NCBI RefSeq assembly: GCF_012396185.1
Contig: NZ_JAAXOW010000001.1
Coordinates: 496,001 to 560,000, forward strand
From: Sanguibacter hominis ATCC BAA-789
GTDB taxonomy: Bacteria > Actinomycetota > Actinomycetes > Actinomycetales > Cellulomonadaceae
Length of the DNA stretch: 64,000 nucleotides
Reading direction: 5' to 3'
Both the position numbers and the translations under genes were made by a program. This document shows positions 56,841 to 64,000 of this stretch, piece by piece. The notes below the pieces were generated by a model. The model worked only from the letters and a program-made list of their open reading frames with translations. It was not told where the DNA came from and did not search any database. The first letter of the stretch is position 1; each line of letters opens with the position of its first letter.

Positions 56841-57278
56841 CTAGAAGCCGCCTGGCGCGGACGTGAACCGGCGCCCGAGCACGACCGTCTCCTGGTCGTC
56901 GTACCCGAGGCGCTCGTAGAACCCGAGGACGGCGTCGTTCGTGCGGCGGACCATGAGCTGCACCTTGACCGCGCCCGCCGCCGCGAGCCACGCCTCGGCG
57001 GCGACCACGAGGGCGCGGCCGTGTCCCGAGCCCTGCGCGCCCGGCGCGACGCCCAGGTAGTAGAGCCAGCCGCGGTGGCCGTCGTACCCGGCCATGACGG
57101 CGCCGACGACCGCGCCGCCGTCGCGCGCGACGAGGACCGTCGACGTCTCGCCCATGACCGCGTCCTGGAAGTCCCGGACCGGGTCGTTCCACGGTCGCGT
57201 GAGCTCGCAGTCGCGCCACAGCGCCACCACGGCGTCGACGTCGGTCAGCTCGGCAGGCTCGATCGTCACGGTGCTCAT
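56841..57278 (-). CDS. GNAT-family N-acetyltransferase (YpeA-like)
   Basis: A 145-residue acetyltransferase. Motif A is YYLGVAPGAQGSGHGRALV (near 73-91), with the acetyl-CoA loop QGSGHG in place of the usual QxxGxG/A. Motif B is near VQLMVRRTNDAVLGFYERLGY. The N-terminus EPAELTDVDAVVALWRDCEL is typical of the YpeA group. The substrate is unknown (protein or small amine). Start ATG. The guaB3 terminator precedes it, so it is probably transcribed on its own. Confidence 0.88.
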   Translation of the reverse strand: MSTVTIEPAELTDVDAVVALWRDCELTRPWNDPVRDFQDAVMGETSTVLVARDGGAVVGAVMAGYDGHRGWLYYLGVAPGAQGSGHGRALVVAAEAWLAAAGAVKVQLMVRRTNDAVLGFYERLGYDDQETVVLGRRFTSAPGGF

Positions 57279-57296
57279 GATCTCCTCGGGGGACGG

Positions 57297-57331
57297 CGAA
57301 GGCCGCGAGCGCTCAGCGGTCGCGGCCTTCG
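57297..57331 (-). terminator. Terminator of guaB3
   Basis: Perfect 12-bp stem CGAAGGCCGCGA / TCGCGGCCTTCG with an 11-base loop, 10 bases past the stop. Confidence 0.8.
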
Positions 57332-57341
57332 GCGGACGGTG

Positions 57342-58466
57342 TCAGCGGGGCTGGTAGGGCGAGACGACGACCTCGACGCGCTGCAGCTCCTTGAGGTCGC
57401 TGTAGCCGGTCGTGGCCATCGCGCGGCGCAGGGCGCCGACGAGGTTGAGCGTCCCGTCGGACTGGCGGCCCGGGCCGAACATGATCTCCTCGAGCGAGCC
57501 GCACGTGCCGACCTGGACACGCTCGCCGCGCGGGAGCTGCGGGTGGTGAGCCTCGGGGCCCCAGTGCCAGCCCTGGCCGGGCGCCTCGTCGGCGCGCGCC
57601 AGAGCGGCCCCGACCATGACGGCGTCGGCGCCGCACGCGACGGCCTTGACGAGGTCGCCGGAGCGGCCGATGCCGCCGTCGGCGATGACGTGGACGTACC
57701 GGCCGCCCGACTCGTCGAGGTAGTCGCGACGTGCCGCGGCGACGTCGGCCACCGCGCTCGCCATCGGGGCGTGGATGCCGAGCGTCGTGCGCGTCGTGTG
57801 GGCGGCGCCGCCGCCGAAGCCGACGAGGACGCCGGCCGCGCCCGTGCGCATGAGGTGCAGCGCTGCGGTGTACGTCGAGGCGCCACCGACGATCACGGGG
57901 ACGTCGAGCTCGTAGATGAACCGCTTGAGGTTGAGCGGCTCAGCGTTGGAGGAGACGTGCTCCGCCGAGACGGTCGTGCCGCGGATGACGAACAGGTCGA
58001 CGCCCGCGCCGACGACGTCCGCGTAGAACTCCTGCGTGCGCTGTGGCGACAGGGCGCCGGCGACGGTCACGCCCGCGGCGCGCACCTCCTGGAGGCGCGC
58101 CTTGATCAGCTCGGCCTTGATGGGCTCGGAGTAGATCTCCTGCATGCGGTGCGTCGCGTCCTCGGGGGCGAGGCGCGCGATCTCGTCGAGGAGAGGCTGC
58201 GGGTCCTCGAAGCGGGTCCACAGGCCCTCGAGGTCGAGGACGCCGAGGCCGCCGAGCTTGCCGAGGGCGATCGCGGTCGCGGGGCTCATGACGGAGTCCA
58301 TCGGGGCGGCGATGATCGGCGTCTCGAAGTGGTAGGCGTCGATCTGCCAGGACACCGACACGTCCTGCGGGTCGCGCGTGCGCCGGGAGGGCACGATCGC
58401 GATGTCGTCGAAGGAAAATGCGCGGCGTCCGCGCTTGCCGCGGCCGATCTCGATCTCGTTGCTCAC
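57342..58466 (-). CDS. guaB3: GuaB3-family IMP dehydrogenase-related protein
   Basis: A 374-residue TIM-barrel protein of the IMPDH/GMP reductase superfamily without CBS domains. The conserved FDDIAIVPSRRT start, PIIAAPMDSVMSP and VIADGGIGRSGDLVKAVACG phosphate-binding segments are present. The catalytic loop that reads SICTTR in IMPDH and GMP reductase reads AAHTTRTT here (near 235), so the nucleophilic Cys is replaced by His. This matches mycobacterial GuaB3, whose reaction is not settled. I chose the GTG at 58466, where the family begins. Confidence 0.9.
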   Translation of the reverse strand: MSNEIEIGRGKRGRRAFSFDDIAIVPSRRTRDPQDVSVSWQIDAYHFETPIIAAPMDSVMSPATAIALGKLGGLGVLDLEGLWTRFEDPQPLLDEIARLAPEDATHRMQEIYSEPIKAELIKARLQEVRAAGVTVAGALSPQRTQEFYADVVGAGVDLFVIRGTTVSAEHVSSNAEPLNLKRFIYELDVPVIVGGASTYTAALHLMRTGAAGVLVGFGGGAAHTTRTTLGIHAPMASAVADVAAARRDYLDESGGRYVHVIADGGIGRSGDLVKAVACGADAVMVGAALARADEAPGQGWHWGPEAHHPQLPRGERVQVGTCGSLEEIMFGPGRQSDGTLNLVGALRRAMATTGYSDLKELQRVEVVVSPYQPR

Positions 58467-58521
58467 AGGCCCAAGGCTACCGCGCCGGCGGCCTCCTGCC
58501 TGAGCCTGAGGGCCGGACGCG

Positions 58522-58559
58522 CCGGTCCCCGGCACCGCGAGGGCGGTACCGGGGACCGG
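58522..58559 (-). terminator. Terminator of aceB (aceAB operon)
   Basis: A 17-bp stem with one mismatch (arms 58522-58538 and 58543-58559) and a four-base loop, 16 bases past the aceB stop. Confidence 0.8.
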
Positions 58560-58575
58560 TGGTCGGGTCGGGACG

Positions 58576-60213
58576 TCAGGCGAGGTAGCGGCTGTACGCC
58601 CCGATCGTGAGGAACGTCGGGAAGTCCTCGCCGAGGGCGACGTCGCGGAACACCTGCGCGGCGTCGTCGAACCTGTTGCCCGGGGTGCGGGGCAGGTCCT
58701 CGACGACCTGGGTGACGAGCGCGTCGACGCGCTCGGCGGTGATGGGCGAGCCGCCCGTCGTGCGGGTGCCGTTGTGGATCCACTGCCACACCTGGGAGCG
58801 GGAGATCTCGGCGGTCGCGGCGTCTTCCATGAGGTGGTCGATCGCCGCGGCGCCGACGCCGCGCAGCCAGGACTCGATGTAGCGGATCGCGACGGACACG
58901 TTCGCGCGCAGGCCTTCGGGCGTGACGCCCGAGCCGGACGCCGACGCGACGTCGAGCAGGTCCTTCGCGGTGACGTGGACGTCCTCGCGCAGGCGGTCGC
59001 GCTGGTCGTCGCGGTCGCCGAGGATCGCCTCGAACTCCTCCCGCGCGAACGGGATGAGGTCGGGGTGCGCGACCCACGTGCCGTCGAAGCCGTCCGTGGC
59101 CTCGCGCCGCTTGTCCGCGCGGACCTGCGTCTCCGCCCGGGCGGTGACGTCGGGGCGGCGACGGTCCGGGATGAAGGCGCTCATGCCGCCGATGGCCTGC
59201 GCGCCGCGCTGGTGGCACGTCGAGACGAGCAGCTCGGTGTACGCCCGCATGAACGGGACGGTCATCGAGACCGTGCCGCGGTCCGGCAGGACGAAGAACG
59301 GTCCGCGGCAGCGGAAGTTCTTGATCATCGAGAACAGGTAGTCCCACCGGCCGGCGTTGAGACCGGCGCAGTGCTCGCGCAGCTCGTACAGGATCTCGTC
59401 CATCTCGAACGCCGCGGGCAGCGTCTCGATGAGGACGGTCGCCCGGACGGTGCCGCGCGGGATGCCGAGCGTCTCCTGGGCGTGGATGAAGATGTCGTTC
59501 CACAGCCGGGCCTCGCGGCGCCCCTCGAGCTTCGGCAGGTAGAAGTACGGTCCGCGACCACGGGCGATGAGCTCGGCCGCGTTGTGGAAGAAGTACAGGC
59601 CGAAGTCGACGAGCGTCCCCGAGGCGGGCGTCTGCGTGCCGGCCCGGTCCTCGAACCGCATGTTCTTCTCGATGAGGTGCCAGCCGCGCGGACGCATGAC
59701 GATCGTCGGCAGGTCGGTCAGCTCGGAGCTGCGCATCGTGTAGCTCTTGCCCTCGGGCGAGGTGTAGCTGAGCGTCCCGCGGATGCCCGCGTGCAGGGAC
59801 GCCTGCCCGCCGACGACGTTCTCCCACGTGGGGCTGAGCGCGTCCTCGTGGTCGGCGAGCCACACGTTCGCCGAGGAGTTGAGGGCGTTGATCGCCATCT
59901 TCGGGTCGGTCGGACCGGTGATCTCGACGTGCCGGCGCTCGAGGCCGGGGCCGGGGCCGGCGACGCGCCAGGTGCGGTCCTCGCGGACGTGCCGCGTCTC
60001 GGGGAGGAAGTCGGGGTCGACGCCGTCCTCGATGAGGGCGCGAGCACGCTGGCGGGCCTGGAGGATCTCGTGGCGGCGGGCCGCGAAGAGCTCGTGGAGG
60101 GAGGCGACGAACTCGAGCGCCTCGGGGGTGAGGATCTGCGCGGCTCCGGGGACGTCCGGGCCGGCGACGATCATGCGGGCGGTCGTGGGCGGGGCGGGGG
60201 CGATGGTGCTCAT
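58576..60213 (-). CDS. aceB: Malate synthase A
   Basis: Condenses glyoxylate with acetyl-CoA to malate, second step of the glyoxylate shunt. It has 545 residues, the AceB (isoform A) length rather than the roughly 720-residue GlcB. Family motifs include MAINALNSSANVWLADHEDA, RPRGWHLIEKNM, ATVLIETLPAAFEMDEILYE and GRWDYLFSMIKNF. The ATG lies 25 bases after the aceA stop, so aceA and aceB form one operon. A terminator follows. Confidence 0.97.
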   Translation of the reverse strand: MSTIAPAPPTTARMIVAGPDVPGAAQILTPEALEFVASLHELFAARRHEILQARQRARALIEDGVDPDFLPETRHVREDRTWRVAGPGPGLERRHVEITGPTDPKMAINALNSSANVWLADHEDALSPTWENVVGGQASLHAGIRGTLSYTSPEGKSYTMRSSELTDLPTIVMRPRGWHLIEKNMRFEDRAGTQTPASGTLVDFGLYFFHNAAELIARGRGPYFYLPKLEGRREARLWNDIFIHAQETLGIPRGTVRATVLIETLPAAFEMDEILYELREHCAGLNAGRWDYLFSMIKNFRCRGPFFVLPDRGTVSMTVPFMRAYTELLVSTCHQRGAQAIGGMSAFIPDRRRPDVTARAETQVRADKRREATDGFDGTWVAHPDLIPFAREEFEAILGDRDDQRDRLREDVHVTAKDLLDVASASGSGVTPEGLRANVSVAIRYIESWLRGVGAAAIDHLMEDAATAEISRSQVWQWIHNGTRTTGGSPITAERVDALVTQVVEDLPRTPGNRFDDAAQVFRDVALGEDFPTFLTIGAYSRYLA

Positions 60214-60238
60214 GGTCGTGCTCCTTCGGGCCTGCAGG

Positions 60239-61645
60239 TCAGAACTGGGCGGTCTCGGTGGAACCGTGGAGCGCGAGGGTGGCGCTCGTGGGGTTCAGTG
60301 CCGTGGCGACGCGGTCGAAGTAGCCGGTGCCGACCTCCCGCTGGTGGCGGGTGGCGGTGTAGCCGTCGGTCTCGGAGGCGAACTCGGCCTCCTGGAGCTC
60401 GACGTAGGCGCTCATGCCGCGGTCGCGGTAGCCGCTGGCGAGCTCGAACATGGAGTGGTTGAGGGCGTGGAACCCGGCGAGGGTGATGAACTGGAACTTG
60501 TAGCCGAGGTCCGCGAGCTCCCGCTGGAAGCGGGCGATCTGGTCGTCGTCGAGGTGCTTCTTCCAGTTGAACGACGGCGAGCAGTTGTAGGCGAGCATCT
60601 TGCCCGGGAACTGGGCGTGGATGGCCTCGGCGAACGCGCGGGCGAGCTCGATGTCGGGCTCGCCGGTCTCGACCCAGATGAGGTCGGCGTAGGGCGCGTA
60701 GGCGAGGCCGCGGTTGATGACGGCCTGGAGGCCGGGCTCGGTGCGGTAGAACCCCTCGGTGGTGCGCTCGCCGGTGAGCAGGTCCTGGTCGCGGGGGTCG
60801 ATGTCGCTCGTGATGAGGTCGGCGGCGAGCGCGTCAGTGCGGGCGATGATGATGGTCGGCGCGCCTGCGACGTCGGCTGCGAGGCGGGCCGAGGACAGGG
60901 TGCGCACGTGCTGGGCGGTGGGGATGAGGACCTTGCCGCCGAGGTGGCCGCACTTCTTCTCGGACGCGAGCTGGTCCTCCCAGTGCACGCCTGCTGCGCC
61001 CGAGGTGATCATCGAGTGCATGAGCTCGTAGGCGTTGAGGGCGCCTCCGAAGCCGGCCTCGGCGTCGGCGACGATCGGGGCGAGCCACTCGCGGCTCGGG
61101 GAGCCCTTCTCGGCGGTCTCGATCTGGTCGGCGCGCATGAGCGCGTTGTTGATGCGGCGGACGACGGCGGGGACGGAGTTCGCGGGGTAGAGCGACTGGT
61201 CCGGGTACGTCTGCCCCGAGAGGTTGGCGTCGGCGGCGACCTGCCAGCCGGAGAGGTAGATCGCCTCGAGGCCGGCGCGGACCTGCTGGACGGCCTGGTT
61301 GCCGGTCAGCGCGCCGAGCGCGGGCACGTGGGTGCGGGTGTGCAGGAGGTCCCACAGGCGCTGCGCGCCGCGGCGGGCGAGGGTCGGGTCCTCGCGGACG
61401 GAGCCGCGCAGGGCGATGACGTCCTCGGCGGTGTAGTCGCGGCGGATGCCGGCCCAGCGGGGGTCGGTCGCCCACTCGTGGGCGAGCTGCTCGGCGGTCT
61501 GGGTCTGCGTGCCGGGGAGGGTGCCAGCGGCCGTCGACGTCGCGACGTCGGTCCGGCGCGCGCCGGCCTCGGTGCGCAGATCTTCCGTCCCCTGCTGCGA
61601 GATGGGGGTGGTGGTCTCGTCGATGGTGCTGGTGGTGGTGCTCAC
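60239..61645 (-). CDS. aceA: Isocitrate lyase
   Basis: Cleaves isocitrate to glyoxylate and succinate. It has 468 residues. The catalytic signature KKCGH (Cys near 232) and the PNSVPAVV-like, [12 protein letters not shown] and [11 protein letters not shown] segments match mycobacterial Icl1 closely. The first 45 residues are a Thr/Ala-rich extension absent from Icl1 (428 residues). The GTG at 61645 is supported by AGGAGG five bases upstream and there is no better internal start. The ORF running further upstream reads antisense to ramB and was dropped. It is divergent from ramB. Confidence 0.96.
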   Translation of the reverse strand: MSTTTSTIDETTTPISQQGTEDLRTEAGARRTDVATSTAAGTLPGTQTQTAEQLAHEWATDPRWAGIRRDYTAEDVIALRGSVREDPTLARRGAQRLWDLLHTRTHVPALGALTGNQAVQQVRAGLEAIYLSGWQVAADANLSGQTYPDQSLYPANSVPAVVRRINNALMRADQIETAEKGSPSREWLAPIVADAEAGFGGALNAYELMHSMITSGAAGVHWEDQLASEKKCGHLGGKVLIPTAQHVRTLSSARLAADVAGAPTIIIARTDALAADLITSDIDPRDQDLLTGERTTEGFYRTEPGLQAVINRGLAYAPYADLIWVETGEPDIELARAFAEAIHAQFPGKMLAYNCSPSFNWKKHLDDDQIARFQRELADLGYKFQFITLAGFHALNHSMFELASGYRDRGMSAYVELQEAEFASETDGYTATRHQREVGTGYFDRVATALNPTSATLALHGSTETAQF

Positions 61646-61735
61646 GGTGTCCTCCTGGGCGGGTCGGTTGCGTCGTTGCTTCCGTGGTTCCACCGTCCTT
61701 CGTCGCGCAAGCCCCCGGGAACCCCCGTCTGCGAA

Positions 61736-61753
61736 GAAGTTCCCGGAAACTTC
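61736..61753. promoter_or_regulatory. Palindromic candidate operator between aceA and ramB
   Basis: GAAGTTCCCGGAAACTTC has perfect six-base arms (GAAGTT/AACTTC) around six bases. It lies 37 bases before ramB and 91 before aceA, so one site could control both divergent transcripts. Confidence 0.5.
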
Positions 61754-61789
61754 TGTTGTCAGGAAGTGAGGCGGGTGGGAGGCTGAATC

Positions 61790-63286
61790 ATGGCAACGAC
61801 GCCCCTCTCCGCAGCCCCTGCAGCACTGTCGACCGATTCCCCCGCGACGCCCCCGGAGACCGCTGACGCGCTGACCATCGGCCGCCGCATCCGGCACCTG
61901 CGCCGCGAGCGCGGCCTCACCCTCGACCATCTCGCTGCGGCGCTCGACCGTGCGCCGTCGCAGGTGTCGATGATCGAGACGGGCAAGCGTGAGCCGCGGT
62001 TCGCGCAGCTCGAGACGATCGCGCAGGCGCTCGGGGTCGATGTCGCGTCGCTCCTCGAGCCGGGCGCGCCGACGCGTCGCGCGGAGCTCGAGATCGAGCT
62101 CGAGCGCCTGCAGCGCGGGCCTGCGCTCGCGGCGGTCGGCGCCGCGCCGGTGCGGGTGGGGCCGTCGCTGCCGATGGACGCGCTCGAGGCGATCGTCGCG
62201 CTGCACCGGGAGATCGCGCGTCTGCACTCGGAGCGGGCGGCGACGCCGGAGGAGGCGCGCCGCGCGAACGCGGAGCTGCGCGCGATGATGCGCGCGCAGG
62301 ACAACCACTTCCCGGAGCTGGAGCGCCGTGCGCGTGAGCTGCTCGACGGCGTCGGGCACGTGCGTGGGCCGTTGTCCGCGCGAGTCGCGGCGGAGCTGGC
62401 GGGGCACCTTGGTTTCACGTTGCACTACGTGAACGACCTGCCGCACTCGACGCGGTCGCTGATCGACACGCGGCACATGCGCGTGTACCTGCCGACGCGG
62501 TCGTCGGACCCGCGGTCGGTGCTGCTGCAGGCGTTGTCGTCGCACGTGCTGGGGCACACGGAGCCGCGCTCGTATGCGGAGTTCCTGCGGCAGCGGGTGG
62601 AGGCGAACTACCTGTCGGCGGCGCTGCTGGTGCCGGAGGCGGACGCGGTGCGTCAGCTGCGGGAGGCGAAGGACGCGCACTCGATCTCGGTCGACGACCT
62701 GCGTGACGCGTTCGGCGTCTCGCACGAGACGGCGGCGCACCGCTTCACGAACCTCGCGACGGTACACCTGGGGATACCGGTGCACTTCATGAAGGTCCAC
62801 GAGAGCGGGATCGTGCACAAGGCGTACGAGAACGACGGCGTGCGGTTCCCGTCGGACGCGCTGGGTGCGATCGAGGGGCAGCCGGTGTGCCGGTTCTGGA
62901 CGGCGCGCACGGTGTTCGAGGTCTCGGACCGGCTGTCGCCGTTCTCGCAGTACACGGACACGCCTGCGGGGACGTTCTGGTGCACGTCGCGCACGCAGGA
63001 GTCGCACGACGGCGAGTTCTCGGTGAGCGTGGGCGTCCCGTTCTCGCTGGTGAAGTGGTTCCGGGGCCGGGACACGACGTCGCGTACGGAGTCGCGCTGC
63101 CCGGACCCGTCGTGCTGCCGGCGGCCGTCCGGGGAGCTCGCTCAGCACTGGGAGGGGCACGTGTGGCCGTCGGCGCGGCCGCACGCGTCGACGCTCGCGA
63201 CGCTGCCGGTGGGCGCGTTCCCGGGGGTGGACCAGACGGAGGTCCTCGAGTTCCTCGAGCGGCACGCGCCGCATGGCGCAGAGTAG
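61790..63286 (+). CDS. ramB: RamB-like XRE-family regulator of acetate/glyoxylate genes
   Basis: A 498-residue regulator. The XRE helix-turn-helix (about 28-85) includes [20 protein letters not shown] and [15 protein letters not shown]. The central domain (about 190-320) resembles IrrE/ImmA metallopeptidases, but the HExxH position reads SHVLGH, so it is probably a sensor, not a protease. The C-terminal domain has Cys in [11 protein letters not shown] and resembles DUF2083. RamB controls aceA, aceB and pta-ack in Corynebacterium. Divergence from aceA supports the same role. Start ATG. Confidence 0.9.
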   Translation: MATTPLSAAPAALSTDSPATPPETADALTIGRRIRHLRRERGLTLDHLAAALDRAPSQVSMIETGKREPRFAQLETIAQALGVDVASLLEPGAPTRRAELEIELERLQRGPALAAVGAAPVRVGPSLPMDALEAIVALHREIARLHSERAATPEEARRANAELRAMMRAQDNHFPELERRARELLDGVGHVRGPLSARVAAELAGHLGFTLHYVNDLPHSTRSLIDTRHMRVYLPTRSSDPRSVLLQALSSHVLGHTEPRSYAEFLRQRVEANYLSAALLVPEADAVRQLREAKDAHSISVDDLRDAFGVSHETAAHRFTNLATVHLGIPVHFMKVHESGIVHKAYENDGVRFPSDALGAIEGQPVCRFWTARTVFEVSDRLSPFSQYTDTPAGTFWCTSRTQESHDGEFSVSVGVPFSLVKWFRGRDTTSRTESRCPDPSCCRRPSGELAQHWEGHVWPSARPHASTLATLPVGAFPGVDQTEVLEFLERHAPHGAE

Positions 63287-63422
63287 GGGCCGTCACCGTG
63301 TGCGGCGCTCCTGGCTGAGAAGCCTCCGGGGTGTCGTTCACCGGTCATGTCAGTCGCTGCTGGCAGGCTCGTCCCCAAGGACGAACCACACCGGCTACGA
63401 AACTGACGAGGACGGGCGAACC

Positions 63423-64000
63423 ATGACCGAGATGCTCCCTACCGAGGCCCTCTTTCCTGCTCCGGCGGCTGCGGGCTCCCTGCACATGTCGTGGGCCGAG
63501 GGCCCGCTCCTGGGCTTCGACACGGAGACGACGGGCGTGAGCACGTCGACGGACCGCATCGTGACGGCGGCGCTCGTGCACCGTCACCCGCTGCTCGGCA
63601 CGAGCGTGGAGACGTGGCTGATCGACCCGGGTGTCGAGATCCCGGAGGGCGCTGCGGCGATCCACGGCATCACGACGGAGCATGCCCGTGAGCACGGGCA
63701 GCAGCCTGCGGTGGCGCTCGAGGAGATCGCGAGGCAGATCGCTCAGGCGCTCGGCGAGGGGACGCCGCTCGTGGCGTTCAACGCGACGTTCGACCTGTGC
63801 ATCCTCGATGCTGAGCTGCGCCGCCACGGCTTGCGCACGCTCGCGGAGCGGCTCGGTGCGGAGCCTGTCGGCGTGATCGACCCGCTGGTCCTCGATCGTG
63901 CGGTGGACCGGTTCCGCAAGGGCAAGCGCAAGCTGATCGACCTGTGCGCCGTGTACGGCGTGAACGAGGCGGGTGACCTGCACACGGCGGACGTGGACGT
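63423..64000 (+). CDS. DEDDh 3'-5' exonuclease (DnaQ-like), 3' end cut by window
   Basis: The first 192 residues of an exonuclease. Exo I is LLGFDTETTGVS (near 29-40, Asp/Glu metal ligands). Exo II is AFNATFDLCILDAEL (near 119-133). The Exo III His/Asp is probably HTADVDV at the window edge. The layout matches stand-alone DnaQ-like proofreading or RNase T-type exonucleases of actinobacteria. The ATG at 63423 has only a weak ribosome site. The 136 bases upstream show no clear promoter boxes. The role (repair, RNA turnover or proofreading) cannot be settled. Confidence 0.9.
   Translation, partial: MTEMLPTEALFPAPAAAGSLHMSWAEGPLLGFDTETTGVSTSTDRIVTAALVHRHPLLGTSVETWLIDPGVEIPEGAAAIHGITTEHAREHGQQPAVALEEIARQIAQALGEGTPLVAFNATFDLCILDAELRRHGLRTLAERLGAEPVGVIDPLVLDRAVDRFRKGKRKLIDLCAVYGVNEAGDLHTADVD

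Noticed and set aside
61646-63274. Extension of the aceA frame far upstream, giving a 1011-residue fusion
   Set aside because: The extension is Arg-rich antisense of ramB, and a perfect AGGAGG ribosome site marks the GTG at 61645.

Overview
The window is chromosomal DNA from a very G+C-rich actinobacterium. The DNA is packed with genes on both strands, uses GTG starts often, has several apparently leaderless starts, and carries actinobacterial hallmarks: sucCD-perM-purN-purH order, a ZTP (pfl) riboswitch before purH, guaA-DUF3817 linkage, RamB next to glyoxylate genes, GuaB3 and DUF3017. The amylolytic and phosphoketolase genes fit a fermentative, polysaccharide-degrading member of the Micrococcales (Cellulomonas-like). 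That assignment is inference; no rRNA or other taxonomic marker is present. I see no tRNA, rRNA, CRISPR array, insertion sequence or prophage, and no gene-free stretch longer than 300 bases.

Layout. 1-5.3 kb: a giant secreted amylopullulanase (cut by the left edge) under a MalR-type operator. 5.5-7.9 kb: TCA genes mdh and icd. 8-12.7 kb: an atypical aquaporin, DUF3017, a FAD reductase and an ArsR-type regulator with its MFS exporter. 12.8-19.7 kb: purH (ZTP riboswitch), purN, a small membrane protein, PerM/DUF6350, sucD and sucC. 19.8-27.8 kb: lipoprotein, SGNH hydrolase, PcrA helicase, small membrane proteins, and an OmpA-like/lipoprotein pair that share a domain. 27.8-32.3 kb: a LiaR/LiaS-like two-component pair whose kinase carries a PspC domain, facing a second PspC membrane operon. 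32.3-41.6 kb: alpha/beta hydrolase, a two-TM protein, guaA, DUF3817, a strongly asymmetric heterodimeric ABC exporter and SURF1. 41.8-47.6 kb: phosphoketolase-pta-ackA operon. 47.8-53.6 kb: a complete fructose PTS locus (fruR-fruK-IIA-IIBC-ptsH-ptsI). 53.8-58.5 kb: secreted S1 protease, semialdehyde dehydrogenase, GNAT and GuaB3. 58.6-63.3 kb: glyoxylate shunt aceA-aceB divergent from ramB. 63.4-64 kb: start of a DEDDh exonuclease (cut by the right edge).

How it works together. Most genes form a central-carbon block: extracellular alpha-glucan breakdown, fructose uptake by a self-contained PTS, a phosphoketolase route to acetyl-phosphate, ATP and acetate, the TCA cycle (mdh, icd, sucCD) and the glyoxylate shunt for growth on acetate. 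Purine genes (purH, purN, guaA, guaB3) are interleaved. The most notable regulatory observations are a near-identical 14-bp palindrome upstream of both icd and sucC, the ZTP riboswitch with a visible anti-Shine-Dalgarno pairing before purH, overlapping palindromes at the ArsR/MFS promoter and at the amylopullulanase promoter, and a candidate operator between aceA and ramB. The most notable protein observations are the ABC exporter with one wholly degenerate ATP site, the OmpA/lipoprotein domain pair and the aquaporin lacking the selectivity-filter arginine.
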